NCBI RefSeq assembly: GCF_000022025.1
Contig: NC_011879.1
Location: forward strand, 124,001 to 188,000
Origin: Pseudarthrobacter chlorophenolicus A6
Lineage (GTDB): Bacteria; Actinomycetota; Actinomycetes; Actinomycetales; Micrococcaceae
DNA length: 64,000 bases
Direction of reading: 5' to 3'
The notes beneath the pieces are model-generated. The model saw nothing but the letters and a program-made list of their open reading frames with translations. It was not told the origin of the DNA and did no database searches. Of the stretch, positions 16,814-25,205 are shown piece by piece; within the stretch, counting starts at the first letter, position 1, and every line of letters begins with the position of its first letter. The position numbers were made by a program, and so were the translations under genes.

Positions 16814-17176
16814 ATGAGCCAGGGGAAGCGGGCAGTGGCACGGGTGGCGGTGGCTGCAGGCGCCGTAACACTGGCGGCGGTCCTGGCCGCGGTCGGAGTG
16901 CGGCTCTGGAATGTGCACCTGCAGACCTCGGACTGGACCCTGACGCCTAGGGAAGTGCCGTCAAAGGTTCAGTACGATGCCCGCGAGTTCAACTGCGGCC
17001 CGGACGCAAAACCGCGCCCGGGACGCACCCTGGACGGGCTGACTGTTCGAGGGAAGACCGCTGGCGGCGCCGACATCTATGCCGCCGAACCACCGCCAGG
17101 GGACAGTGTGGTGACCTTCATATCGATCCGCACCGCCGACGGCGTTTTCGTTTGCGACCTGATGGGCGGGCCATAG
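16814..17176 (+). CDS. Membrane-anchored extracytoplasmic protein, 120 aa
   Basis: Basic N-terminus, one hydrophobic helix (about residues 10-30), then a roughly 85-residue outer domain with two cysteines (CGP and VCDL) that could form a disulphide. ATG at 16814 follows GGAGAG. No family recognised. Confidence 0.65.
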   Translation: MSQGKRAVARVAVAAGAVTLAAVLAAVGVRLWNVHLQTSDWTLTPREVPSKVQYDAREFNCGPDAKPRPGRTLDGLTVRGKTAGGADIYAAEPPPGDSVVTFISIRTADGVFVCDLMGGP

Positions 17177-17210
17177 GGCATTGCCCTAGCAGGGCGGGCT
17201 TCTGAAGGAC

Positions 17211-17336
17211 TCACCGCCCCATCACCTCCAGGACATCGAACACGGTCCGGAGCAGCGCCAGGACCAGGCTGGCCGCCGCGATCCACAGACCGGCAATCTG
17301 GACGCGGGTCGATTTGCTGCCCCCTTGTTCGTTCAT
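17211..17336 (-). CDS. Small single-pass membrane protein, 41 aa
   Basis: Short polar N-terminus (MNEQGGSKST), then a hydrophobic helix (IAGLWIAAASLVLALL) and an acidic tail. Good codon bias. It is convergent with the 16814 gene. Function unknown. Confidence 0.5.
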   Translation of the reverse strand: MNEQGGSKSTRVQIAGLWIAAASLVLALLRTVFDVLEVMGR

Positions 17337-17637
17337 CTGAGACCGCCCTTCACTTGCTGGGTGACCATCGTAGGGACCATGCGCTGACACTCAGAGCGGG
17401 CAGAATTGGCGCTTGTAGCGGCTATTCACAGCATGTCCACCGGGACTTCCGGGCAGGGCATGGCGGCTGTGCACAACTGCCCGTCGGCTATCCACCGAGG
17501 ATTGGCGGCGTGTCCAGACGCCCGGGCGTGTCGTGCGAAGCATTCGACATCCACAAGGTCCCACACCTGTGCAGCCGCCTCTGCCAAAAATCAACTGAGC
17601 CCTCTAACGGAGAGGGACGCTAATAAGGAGTAGGACC
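17337..17637. other. 301-bp intergenic stretch
   Basis: No convincing ORF on either strand. A CCCTCT/AGAGGG hairpin lies near 17600, just before the ribosome site of the 17638 gene. Confidence 0.4.
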
Positions 17638-17895
17638 ATGACGACCGTTTATACGTTGGACCTGGGTTACTCGCCCGAAGGTGGTTCTGTCCACCCTGTC
17701 GATCGGGTGAGAACTCTTCAGAGCCTGGATGCAGCCAAGGTTGCCGCGGAGCAGGAAGCAGGAAAGCAGCTGCGTTGGCGCTGGATGGAGGATCGCCGAG
17801 TCTGGCGAGCCGAAGTCGGCTATCAGCGTGCCGCGGAGATCAGCGAGGGCACCCGTGTGGAACGCATCGATGTGGAGGTCTGCCTGATGTCCTGA
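17638..17895 (+). CDS. Unknown 85-aa protein
   Basis: ATG follows AAGGAG. The compact mixed-charge protein is rich in Trp/Arg in its middle (LRWRWMEDRRVWRAEV). It could be a small alpha/beta domain. No family recognised. Confidence 0.65.
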   Translation: MTTVYTLDLGYSPEGGSVHPVDRVRTLQSLDAAKVAAEQEAGKQLRWRWMEDRRVWRAEVGYQRAAEISEGTRVERIDVEVCLMS

Positions 17896-17995
17896 AGATC
17901 TGCCGGCGGGCGGCCCTCTCATGTCTAACCTGACCAGGGCCGTCCTGTCGGCGTCCGCTCCTGTTTCCTCCGAGGAGCCAATAGAGGGAGTACAC

Positions 17996-18166
17996 GTGGA
18001 CGATTTCCGTCGGATACGTCCGGTGAGCAACCGCTGGGGCCGGGCAACCCTACGTCTTTTGCCTCCTTGGCCGGCGCATCACAGCAGTAATCAATTGCGG
18101 GAAGGATGTGCTGTCAGCCGCCAGGCTACGCGGTCGGCGAGCCATGAGTCGAAGGCCACAGCGTAA
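17996..18166 (+). CDS. Possible 56-aa protein with a leader like that of the NERD gene
   Basis: GTG at 17996 follows AGAGGGAG. The stretch from GCCAATAGAGGGAG through GTGGACGATTTC closely resembles the NERD gene's GCCAACAGAGGGAG and GTGGTCGATTTC, so the two 5' ends share origin. The rest is basic and overlaps the end of the convergent gene, so it may be a gene remnant. Confidence 0.35.
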   Translation: MDDFRRIRPVSNRWGRATLRLLPPWPAHHSSNQLREGCAVSRQATRSASHESKATA

Positions 18167-18816
18167 GTCCTGTCCCTGACACGCTCCTGGTAAGTCACCC
18201 ATAGCCTGGCCTCGGCATCGAAGTCGATCCGGCCATCATAGAAGTGCTGCTGGGCGGGCCATGCCGCCCGTGGAAAGTAGACCCCGTGCCCCCAAGTGCC
18301 GACCTCGATCATGTTTGCTGGCCCTTGGGCGGTTTCACCCCAGGTGGACAGGTTCACAGCCTTGCCAGATGGAGGGACCATCCCTCCGGGATTCCTTATC
18401 GCAACGGGCTGCTCCACCGGACCGTTAGAGCCACTGACCAGCATCCAGGCCGTTGTCGGTGCCTTGAACTCACCCACAGGTGACCAGTGCCCGGCGAACG
18501 TGTGGACGTTTCCAAAGTGCAGTTGCCCGTCGGTCGAGATGAACGCGCGGACTTTCTCGTGCTCTCCGAGGTACCAGCCGGTTCCGCCGTCCAGTGTCAT
18601 GTCGTATGCAGACTGTTCAGCGAGGTAGTCACGGGCCTGACGTACCGTATTCAGGAAAGCGGCGTGGGCCAGCGGCTTGGCCGAATCGTACTGCCGGCGG
18701 AGGGCTGTTTCCCTGTCCTCGCGGCTCGCTGCGGCTGCCTGTGCATCCGCGGCGCGGCGCCCCACCAGTTCTTCGAATGACACCCGGGCCCGCCCTTCCA
18801 ATGCTTTTGCCGTCAC
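18091..18816 (-). CDS. Unknown 241-aa protein
   Basis: GTG at 18816 or 18783 may start it. The product has a helical N-terminal part (REDRETALRRQYDSAK) and a C-terminal beta-rich part with repeated Trp/Gly (DGGTGWYLG, VGTWGHGVYF). No family recognised. It is divergent from the MoxR gene. The open frame continues upstream across the MoxR gene, but that part is antisense shadow. Confidence 0.6.
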   Translation of the reverse strand: MTAKALEGRARVSFEELVGRRAADAQAAAASREDRETALRRQYDSAKPLAHAAFLNTVRQARDYLAEQSAYDMTLDGGTGWYLGEHEKVRAFISTDGQLHFGNVHTFAGHWSPVGEFKAPTTAWMLVSGSNGPVEQPVAIRNPGGMVPPSGKAVNLSTWGETAQGPANMIEVGTWGHGVYFPRAAWPAQQHFYDGRIDFDAEARLWVTYQERVRDRTYAVAFDSWLADRVAWRLTAHPSRN

Positions 18817-18855
18817 TATAGCCGAGCGGCCCGGCGGGGAGAGGGGTCGGGGACT

Positions 18856-18865
18856 CCGTACACAT
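18856..18865 (+). promoter_or_regulatory. Motif B (GTACACAT) upstream of the MoxR gene, giving a leadered mRNA
   Basis: CCGTACACAT. Seven bases on is an AAG, not the gene start. The real ATG is at 18916 with its own AGGAGA site. This copy argues that motif B is a promoter element rather than a translation signal. Confidence 0.55.
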
Positions 18866-18915
18866 GAGAGGTAAGCAAAACGGGCAACCGCCCACCTACC
18901 TCTTAGGAGAACAAG

Positions 18916-20055
18916 ATGGCTACGATCAACACCTACCCCGGCTCCCCGTTCCAGCGCGCTCTTGCCGCCGGCGTCCAGGCCAACGTCCCTGTCGGCGTGA
19001 TTGGCGAACCCGGCCAGGGCAAGACGGCGACGATGGAGTCCGCGACCTCCGGTTGGGGCCGTCACGTGGAAACGGTCATCGGTTCCAACCGTGAAGCGAC
19101 TGACTTCCTTGGCGTCATGATCGAAGATGAGGGCGCGATCAAGTACAGCTCCTTCCAGTGGGTGAAGAACCTGAACGACGCCGCCATGGGCTTGCTCCTG
19201 CTCGACGAGTTCAACACGTCCGCACCGTCCACGATGAAGGGCATGCTGCGCGTCGTACAGGAACGCTATGTCGGCGACACGAAGCTGAGCGACTCCGTCT
19301 CCATCGTCGCATTGATGAACCCCGTCGAAACCGCTGTGGACGCCTACGACCTCCCGGCTCCGATGGCCAACCGTATGATGCACCTCAAGTGGGTATTCGA
19401 CTCCAAGAACTGGCTCGAAAACGTCGGCACCGACTTCCAGGCCGCCGCTCCCCTCCAGCTCTCCGAAATGCTCGCCGCCGACCCGGTCGCCCGTAAGGCT
19501 GCCGTGTCCGCCGCAGTGACCACATTCCTGAAGGTCAACTCCAAGTTCCTGACCCCGCCGGTCCCGACCGACCCGGTCAAGGCCGGTGGCGCGTGGCCCT
19601 CCCCGCGTGCATGGACCAACGTGATCAACGTCCTGTCCCAGCTTGACCGCTACGACGAGGAAGCTGCTTTCCTGGTCGTCGAAGGCCTCGTGGGCGAAGG
19701 TGCCGCGACCGAATACTTCAAGTGGCTCGCCGCGGCCGACCTGTACGATCCGGCCGAAGTCATCGACGGGACCGTGCAGGTCAACTGGAAGAACGAACGC
19801 GCTGACCGCCTGTTCGCTCTCGTTCAGGGTGTGTCGGCACTGGGCCTGTCCGGTGACGCGGAACTGTGGCGCAAGGCAGCACTGGTCCTCGCCAAGTGCG
19901 CTGAGTCCGGCAAGCCCGATGTGGCCTTCCCTTCCGCTCAGAAGCTCGCGAACAACATGCCCAAGGGTGTCCGTGGCATCCCGCAAAGCTTCGCCGACGC
20001 CTTCATGGAGCTGTTCAGCAACACGAAGTACAAGGTGGCCGTCTCCGCCAAGTAG
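18916..20055 (+). CDS. MoxR-type AAA+ ATPase
   Basis: The 379-aa ATPase has Walker A GEPGQGKT (30-37), Walker B LLLLDE (93-98), sensor 1 ALMNP (132-136) and MANRM (150-154) where MoxR proteins have their ADRF-like arginine loop. MoxR ATPases act as chaperones with VWA proteins; the HExxH/VWA protein at 9347 is the likely partner, though the genes are 8 kb apart. AGGAGA precedes the ATG and a strong terminator follows, so it is monocistronic. Both are driven by motif B. Confidence 0.85.
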   Translation: MATINTYPGSPFQRALAAGVQANVPVGVIGEPGQGKTATMESATSGWGRHVETVIGSNREATDFLGVMIEDEGAIKYSSFQWVKNLNDAAMGLLLLDEFNTSAPSTMKGMLRVVQERYVGDTKLSDSVSIVALMNPVETAVDAYDLPAPMANRMMHLKWVFDSKNWLENVGTDFQAAAPLQLSEMLAADPVARKAAVSAAVTTFLKVNSKFLTPPVPTDPVKAGGAWPSPRAWTNVINVLSQLDRYDEEAAFLVVEGLVGEGAATEYFKWLAAADLYDPAEVIDGTVQVNWKNERADRLFALVQGVSALGLSGDAELWRKAALVLAKCAESGKPDVAFPSAQKLANNMPKGVRGIPQSFADAFMELFSNTKYKVAVSAK

Positions 20056-20066
20056 GCCCCAAAGAA

Positions 20067-20099
20067 ACAGCCCCCGGCATCACGCCGGGGGCTGTTTTT
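20067..20099 (+). terminator. Intrinsic terminator
   Basis: CAGCCCCCGGC / GCCGGGGGCTG hairpin followed by TTTTT. Confidence 0.85.
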
Positions 20100-20141
20100 G
20101 CGTCAGCAAAAGAACCGAATGCTGTGGGCTAGGATCCTCGG

Positions 20142-20906
20142 ATGGACTACTGCGAAGTTTGTGGCCAGCAGGCCGCATTTCGATGCGTTGATTGCAGCGC
20201 CTACCGCTGCAAGCCGGGAACCTCGATCACTCATCCGGTCACTCATCCGACGGACAGCCACCTCACCGTGAATATCCACGGCGAATTCGATGTCGTGCTG
20301 GCACCACACCTGGGGTTCATCGGGAATCTACCCGTCGGCTTCACGGGCAGCCGCTGCGAGCACTGTCTAAGGCAGAAGGGGCTGGAACTCAGCGGCAGGC
20401 TAAAGGTTCAGGGCATGAACGGCGCACCTTCGTTCATGATTGCCGGACGGCTTATTGCTTTGTTCAGGATCCAGTTTGAAGGCAACCACTGGTACCCCTC
20501 CATGGCGGGTTGGAGGTCAGGCTTTCAGACCCCGGCGGACTTGCTGCGCGCTGTCGCACAACACCGGGCATCAGGCCAACCATGGCGACCGGCCTGGATA
20601 CGCGGCGGGGAGAAGGACGTCCAAGTCCTGGACGTCCCCCACCAGGTCGGGAACTGGGACGACGGTTACACGAACGTTCCGTGGGGCGTGGACGGTCCCC
20701 TGGCAGTAACCGAGGACGGGCGGGCCGTGAAACCGGCCAAACGGCCGGCGTTCAGCTTCGCGCCGCAAAACACATGGTTCTACGAACCGATCAGTGCCAG
20801 GCTGCTCGACGAGTCCGCCCTGACGGGCGAACAGGAGTACAGCCTTCTGCAGTACGTTTCACAGCTTGACCAAAGTAACCGCCCAACGCAGCTGGTCACC
20901 GCCTGA
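20142..20906 (+). CDS. CxxC zinc-binding protein, 254 aa, leaderless
   Basis: TAGGAT lies six bases before the ATG. The N-terminus carries CEVC and CVDC with a further YRC, like a small B-box or zinc ribbon, and a second pair CEHC near 75. The rest is Trp/Tyr-rich and unassigned. Possibly a nucleic-acid or protein-binding scaffold. Confidence 0.7.
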   Translation: MDYCEVCGQQAAFRCVDCSAYRCKPGTSITHPVTHPTDSHLTVNIHGEFDVVLAPHLGFIGNLPVGFTGSRCEHCLRQKGLELSGRLKVQGMNGAPSFMIAGRLIALFRIQFEGNHWYPSMAGWRSGFQTPADLLRAVAQHRASGQPWRPAWIRGGEKDVQVLDVPHQVGNWDDGYTNVPWGVDGPLAVTEDGRAVKPAKRPAFSFAPQNTWFYEPISARLLDESALTGEQEYSLLQYVSQLDQSNRPTQLVTA

Positions 20907-20949
20907 TTTTCGCTCTTCTTCAAGACAGGACAGCGGCCCCGCGATCAAT

Positions 20950-21399
20950 TCAGCCTTTGCCGCCGTCAATGAGCCGGAATGACTGGACCTGCTTTGGCCA
21001 CGGGTAAAGGGCCTCCTTGCGCTCGAACCCTATCGTCCCATCCGGCCGTTCCACCATGGCTGAATCCTGATGGGAGCCCGCGGCGTGAGCCATGGCCGCA
21101 AGGACAAGCTCCAGCAGTGTCCGGTCCATTGACATCTCATCGGACAGGCTGATCCGGACATCCTCACCACCCAGGGACGCCGCGATCATCAGGAACCGCT
21201 GTTCCCCGCTGGACAGCCCGCCAATCTCCTCCGGTATCGATGCGAAGTCGATCCAGGGCCGGCCATCGTCGTTCTTCATCCATGGCCAACCCGGTTCAAC
21301 GAAACGGCCGCTGAAACCGCGCAGCAGCAGCTCGGTAGCGGCCTCCAGGGGAAGGGAGCCCTTAGCCCAGGCGCGCAGTTCGTCCGGCGTATTCGTCAT
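20950..21399 (-). CDS. Unknown 149-aa protein
   Basis: CATGAT lies six bases before the ATG, consistent with leaderless transcription. Acidic helical protein, no recognised domain; it could bind a partner through the GLSSGEQRFLMIAASL helix. Confidence 0.65.
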   Translation of the reverse strand: MTNTPDELRAWAKGSLPLEAATELLLRGFSGRFVEPGWPWMKNDDGRPWIDFASIPEEIGGLSSGEQRFLMIAASLGGEDVRISLSDEMSMDRTLLELVLAAMAHAAGSHQDSAMVERPDGTIGFERKEALYPWPKQVQSFRLIDGGKG

Positions 21400-21431
21400 T
21401 CGGGCATCATGTCACGACGGCACCGTCATCG

Positions 21432-21623
21432 TCAGGCCGGCTCGACGAAATGCACCTTGTTGATGGCGTAGGTGGCGCACAGCCCGTCCGCTTCGAAGTA
21501 CACCTCGAAGCAGCGGATCATCCCGGTCGTGCCGAAGTTGATAGTGCCCACGACTTCTCCAGGGTCCGCACGTCCTTTGACGCGGACAAAACGGCCGGTG
21601 GTCTTCACGTTCAGTTCACTCAT
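21432..21623 (-). CDS. Small beta-rich protein, 63 aa
   Basis: Compact alternating strand pattern (GRFVRVKG, VVGTINFG, CFEVYFEADG). Start ATG at 21623. It is divergent from the motif B-driven KTSC gene. Function unknown. Confidence 0.6.
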   Translation of the reverse strand: MSELNVKTTGRFVRVKGRADPGEVVGTINFGTTGMIRCFEVYFEADGLCATYAINKVHFVEPA

Positions 21624-21716
21624 GTGTCCAGTCTGAGCCCGCGGAAAGAGCCGTTGGGGGATGTCGTGCTGTGTCCGTCTTACGCAGCACCCGTGCCGCT
21701 GTCACTCTTCCGCGCA

Positions 21717-21727
21717 GCCGCACACAA
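21717..21727 (+). promoter_or_regulatory. Motif B (last base A) before the start at 21735
   Basis: GCCGCACACAA, seven bases, ATG. Confidence 0.55.
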
Positions 21728-21734
21728 GCAGGGC

Positions 21735-22931
21735 ATGAGCATCGATTCCAAGCCCCGTCAGCCTAAAGGCATTCCCGTCGGCGGTCAGTACGCCGCTTAC
21801 GCACACGCCGAGCCCGGCACCTCCCTGGACGTCGCCCGCCACCGCCAGGCCATGGCGCAGCGCCGCGAGCTGTTCCGCGCCAACGGCTTCGTGCCGGCCG
21901 CAACGCTGCAGGCCGTCAATTCACCCACCACAACTGAGCGCCGCGAGGAATGGTGGAACCGGAACTTTGTCGCCGCCGAGTACGGCACCGGCGGCAAGAA
22001 CTACCCGCAGATGCCCGACGACAACACCCCGTCGATGCACACCGGCCAGGCCATGTCCGGGCACCGGCGGACGCACCGGATGAACTACGGCAACAAGGAC
22101 ATCCAGCTCCGCATGCCGTCCGCGACGGCTATCCGGCGGTTCTCCCAGGACAACGGCAACCCGACCTTCGATGTCCCGGTCTCCGTATCCCTCAAAGGCG
22201 GCGCTCCGGTCCAGGGCTGGGTCCGTGTCACGAAGACCGGCCCGCACACGTGGGAGACGACGACTTTGGGCGGCAAGGGCGACGCAGGGGACCAGGTGTC
22301 CGAGGCAGTGGCCGCCGTGCTCGAGTCCCGCCGCGTCACCATGGCCCTGGCCCGGGTTCCTGACCTGCTGAAGGCCCGTAAAGAGCGTGAAGCCGCCAAG
22401 GGCGCCGCGCTCACACCGGTGTCTTCCTCCTGGATCGACGAGGTTGGCTTCGATGAGAACACCAACACGATGGCGACCCGGATCGGGGACAAGCTGTACG
22501 GCCACAAGGTCTCCAAGCAGTTCTTCGAGGCCGTCAAGACCTCGGAACGTCCTGGCCAGGTCTTCAACAAACTGGTTCGTGCGCACCAGCGCGCGGCGGT
22601 CGTACAGTGCGGGAAGTGCCGTCACTTCACCTCCGCCCTGGTCTCACACACCTGCCCGTCCGGCCACAAGGCTGAATCGGGCATTGGACTGGCCCATGTG
22701 GAGCGTGCGCGCAAGCGCGCCGAGTCGGTCGCTGCAGCCAACTCCCACGGGATCAACCCGGTGACGAACGTGGCGCCTGCCCCCACGCCGGTCAACACCG
22801 CCCCATCCCGGTTCGCCCAGCCGGTTCCCGTCAAGAAGACCGGCCTGCCCGCACCCCGCAAGCCGGAGAGCGAGAAGGGACCGGCAGCACTGGCAGCACA
22901 CCTGAAGAGCACCGACACCGCAGGGTTCTGA
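21735..22931 (+). CDS. KTSC-domain protein with C-terminal zinc motif
   Basis: The 398-aa product begins with a GIPVGGQYA motif often seen at the start of actinophage and plasmid proteins. A KTSC domain follows near 235-290 (SSWIDEVGF, LYGHKVSKQFFEAV, GQVFNKLVRA), then CGKCRHF with a paired H and C further on. KTSC domains occur in phage and lysyl-tRNA-synthetase-linked proteins and may bind nucleic acid. The Pro/Ala tail is flexible. Motif B fixes the ATG and a terminator follows. Confidence 0.7.
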   Translation: MSIDSKPRQPKGIPVGGQYAAYAHAEPGTSLDVARHRQAMAQRRELFRANGFVPAATLQAVNSPTTTERREEWWNRNFVAAEYGTGGKNYPQMPDDNTPSMHTGQAMSGHRRTHRMNYGNKDIQLRMPSATAIRRFSQDNGNPTFDVPVSVSLKGGAPVQGWVRVTKTGPHTWETTTLGGKGDAGDQVSEAVAAVLESRRVTMALARVPDLLKARKEREAAKGAALTPVSSSWIDEVGFDENTNTMATRIGDKLYGHKVSKQFFEAVKTSERPGQVFNKLVRAHQRAAVVQCGKCRHFTSALVSHTCPSGHKAESGIGLAHVERARKRAESVAAANSHGINPVTNVAPAPTPVNTAPSRFAQPVPVKKTGLPAPRKPESEKGPAALAAHLKSTDTAGF

Positions 22932-22937
22932 TCCACC

Positions 22938-22975
22938 GGAAGCCCCTTCGTCCTTTCCGGGGCGGAGGGGCTTTC
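22938..22975 (+). terminator. Intrinsic terminator
   Basis: AAGCCCC / GGGGCTT hairpin followed by TCCC. Moderate strength. Confidence 0.55.
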
Positions 22976-23060
22976 CCGTGGCCGGGCCGAAACACTGACA
23001 CCCGCCCGCCCGGGGACCGCATAGGGACAGTGACCGCAACACAGCATTTGAGAGGAACTC

Positions 23061-23837
23061 ATGAACATCACCGGTTTCCACGGGGTCGCCCACTCCGGCA
23101 AAGACACCGCCGGCGCGCACCTCATCGACAACCACGGCTACACCCGGTACGGCTGCGCCGACCCGGTCAAGGAGCACGCCTACCTCCTGGACGTCCGCGT
23201 CAACGGCACCATCACCCTGTCCATGCTCCTCGAAATCCTCGACTACGACTGGGACAGGGCCGAAAACCACCGCGTCCACGGACCCGAAATCAAGCGCACC
23301 ATGACCGTCTACCGCGACTCGCTCGTGCACGGCGTGTTCGGCCAGTTCACCCGCACCGTCGAGGAGCTCCGCGAGGACCTGCTGACCCTGGACCCGTTCC
23401 TGGACGGGAACGTGTCCATGCGCACCCTGCTGGACTCAGTCGGCGGTGACTGGGAGCAGGCGAAGTACCACCGCTTCCACGGACCGGAGGTGCGCCGGCA
23501 CCTGCAGATCTACGCCACAGAGGTTTGCCGGGACAACTTCGGCCAGGACATCTGGGTGCAGCTGCTGGCCCGCCGCGTCGCGAAGGAACGGCCCCGCGCG
23601 GTCGTCATCACCGATGTCCGGTTCAACGAGGAAGCCGAATGGATCACCGCCAACGGCGGGACCGTCGTCGAAATCACCCGCCCAGGATTCGGGCCCGTCA
23701 ACGGCCACATCTCCGAATCCGGCATCGACCGCAAGTACATCACGCACTCCCTCAGCAACGACGGAACGATCGACGACCTGCGCGATCTGCTCGACGACAC
23801 ACTGAAACTGACACCCGCCGTCCTGGCAGCCGCATAG
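23061..23837 (+). CDS. Phage-type deoxynucleoside monophosphate kinase-like P-loop protein
   Basis: The 258-aa protein has the P-loop GVAHSGKDTAG (8-18) and a C-terminal VITDVRFNEEAEWI, the conserved DVRF-NEA signature of T4 gp1-type dNMP kinases. It should phosphorylate dNMPs to feed DNA synthesis. Unusually, the middle holds two copies of a roughly 40-residue unit (DYDWDRAENHRVHGPEIKR and GGDWEQAKYHRFHGPEVRR), suggesting an internal duplication in the lid/substrate region. Good GAGAGGA site before the ATG. Confidence 0.75.
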   Translation: MNITGFHGVAHSGKDTAGAHLIDNHGYTRYGCADPVKEHAYLLDVRVNGTITLSMLLEILDYDWDRAENHRVHGPEIKRTMTVYRDSLVHGVFGQFTRTVEELREDLLTLDPFLDGNVSMRTLLDSVGGDWEQAKYHRFHGPEVRRHLQIYATEVCRDNFGQDIWVQLLARRVAKERPRAVVITDVRFNEEAEWITANGGTVVEITRPGFGPVNGHISESGIDRKYITHSLSNDGTIDDLRDLLDDTLKLTPAVLAAA

Positions 23838-23885
23838 AGCCTCCCAGAAGCACAGCCCCGGAACTTATCAAGGAGAATCATCACC

Positions 23886-24410
23886 ATGGCATCACTCACC
23901 ATCGAAGGCGCACTGCCCGACACCCTGCCCGTCCGTGAAGACGGCACCGGCTACCCGTTCGCCCTGGCGTGGGAAGACAAGGCCGTCCTGGCCGACACCC
24001 GCACCGAGCTGACCGCCGAGCTCATCGAAGGGTACGCCGACCTGCCCGAGACCGAGGAAGGAGACACCGAGGCCCTCTATGCCCGGTACCGCACCTCCGT
24101 GCAGATCGCCAACACCCTCCAGCAGGTCCTGGCTGCCAACGCCACTGAGGAAGGCACCTTTGACCCGTCCCTGCAGTCCGAGGACGTCCTGACAGCCATC
24201 TTCACTGACCGCGCCGAGAAGATCGACGAGATCCCCGAGTGGACGAACACGGACGTCCCGCTGGTCCTGGTCGCCACCGAATACGCACCCTACGGCACCG
24301 CAACCAAGCCGGCGGGCAACGTCCTGTGGATCGACCCGTTCACCGAGACGACGTTCCTGAACACGCTCTCCGAGATCGGCATCGTGGAGCTGCTCGTCAA
24401 CGAGAGCTAG
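23886..24410 (+). CDS. Unknown 174-aa acidic protein
   Basis: ATG follows AAGGAGA. Very acidic product rich in Thr/Glu with no recognised domain. It lies 48 bases after the dNMP kinase gene, so it is probably co-transcribed. A bidirectional terminator separates it from the pilus operon. Confidence 0.7.
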   Translation: MASLTIEGALPDTLPVREDGTGYPFALAWEDKAVLADTRTELTAELIEGYADLPETEEGDTEALYARYRTSVQIANTLQQVLAANATEEGTFDPSLQSEDVLTAIFTDRAEKIDEIPEWTNTDVPLVLVATEYAPYGTATKPAGNVLWIDPFTETTFLNTLSEIGIVELLVNES

Positions 24411-24429
24411 TATCACCAGCGACACAAGA

Positions 24430-24465
24430 GAAGCCCCCGGCCGCCGCGTTGCAGCCGGGGGCTTC
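24430..24465. terminator. Bidirectional terminator
   Basis: Perfect 12-bp stem GAAGCCCCCGGC / GCCGGGGGCTTC between convergent stops at 24410 and 24477. It ends the system I operon. Confidence 0.8.
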
Positions 24466-24476
24466 GTACTGCCCGG

Positions 24477-25205
24477 CTACGGCAGGGCGGTGAGGTCTCC
24501 TTCGGGAACGAAATGCGTCGGCGCGTCGGCGGCTTCCTGGATCACGCTGAGGTTGTCGGCGGTCTGGGCAATCCGGTACTCACGCTTCCGGTCTGTGGAG
24601 TTGGCGACGGTGGTGGTCAGAGCGACGGCGGCAAGCTTCGGGGAGGACCAGACTTTCGCTGGCACACCACCAGGGGCTGCTTCCGGGCCCGCCAGCGAAG
24701 CGGTGCCCCCCGTGTACACCAGCTGCCGGCCGCCCGCATTGGCATAGGTGAAGGAGCTGGCAGGGTCGGCGTCGGTGATGATCGTCTGCGTGGACGGCGC
24801 ACTCGGTTCCCCGGCGCAGCGGACCGGGTTTACGGTCGAGTCCGCCGACGGGTAGTCCACCACGGTGACGTCCACTGTTGCTTTGCCTCCACCGGCAGGG
24901 GCGATGGCCCACGTTGCGACGCGGCAGCGGCCGTTCTGGCCGGGAACCGTGAGTTCGAGCCTGTGCCCGTCCGTTGCCGTGATTGACGAGGCCCACAGGA
25001 TGTCCGAACGGAGGGTCGAATCGGTCAAGGCAGCTTCTTTGGTGACGTCGGACCGGTCTGTGATGATCTTCTGGAACAGGGCGATGCCCAGGATGCCGGA
25101 CGCGATCGCCCCGATCACCACCAGCATGACCAGGGCGCCGATCAACGTTGTGATCATGTAGTTGCCGGCTTCGCTCTGGAGGATCTGCCTGACGCGCCGG
25201 GTCAT
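24477..25205 (-). CDS. System I pilin-like protein (last gene of the operon)
   Basis: The 242-aa product has a basic leader (MTRRVRQILQSEAG) and a hydrophobic helix starting NYMITTLIG, the layout of type IV prepilins. The fifth position after the Gly is Thr rather than Glu. The C-terminal globular domain has two cysteines. The ATG overlaps the upstream stop (TGATG). It is likely a minor pilin/pseudopilin of system I. Confidence 0.7.
   Translation of the reverse strand: MTRRVRQILQSEAGNYMITTLIGALVMLVVIGAIASGILGIALFQKIITDRSDVTKEAALTDSTLRSDILWASSITATDGHRLELTVPGQNGRCRVATWAIAPAGGGKATVDVTVVDYPSADSTVNPVRCAGEPSAPSTQTIITDADPASSFTYANAGGRQLVYTGGTASLAGPEAAPGGVPAKVWSSPKLAAVALTTTVANSTDRKREYRIAQTADNLSVIQEAADAPTHFVPEGDLTALP

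Noticed and set aside
17354..17633. Plus-strand ORFs of 75-89 aa
   Set aside because: No ribosome site, poor codon use and overlap with the hairpin before the 17638 gene.
18817..19986. Long minus-strand open frame opposite the MoxR gene
   Set aside because: It is the antisense mirror of a strongly coding AAA+ gene; only the part from 18091 to about 18816 has its own coding character.
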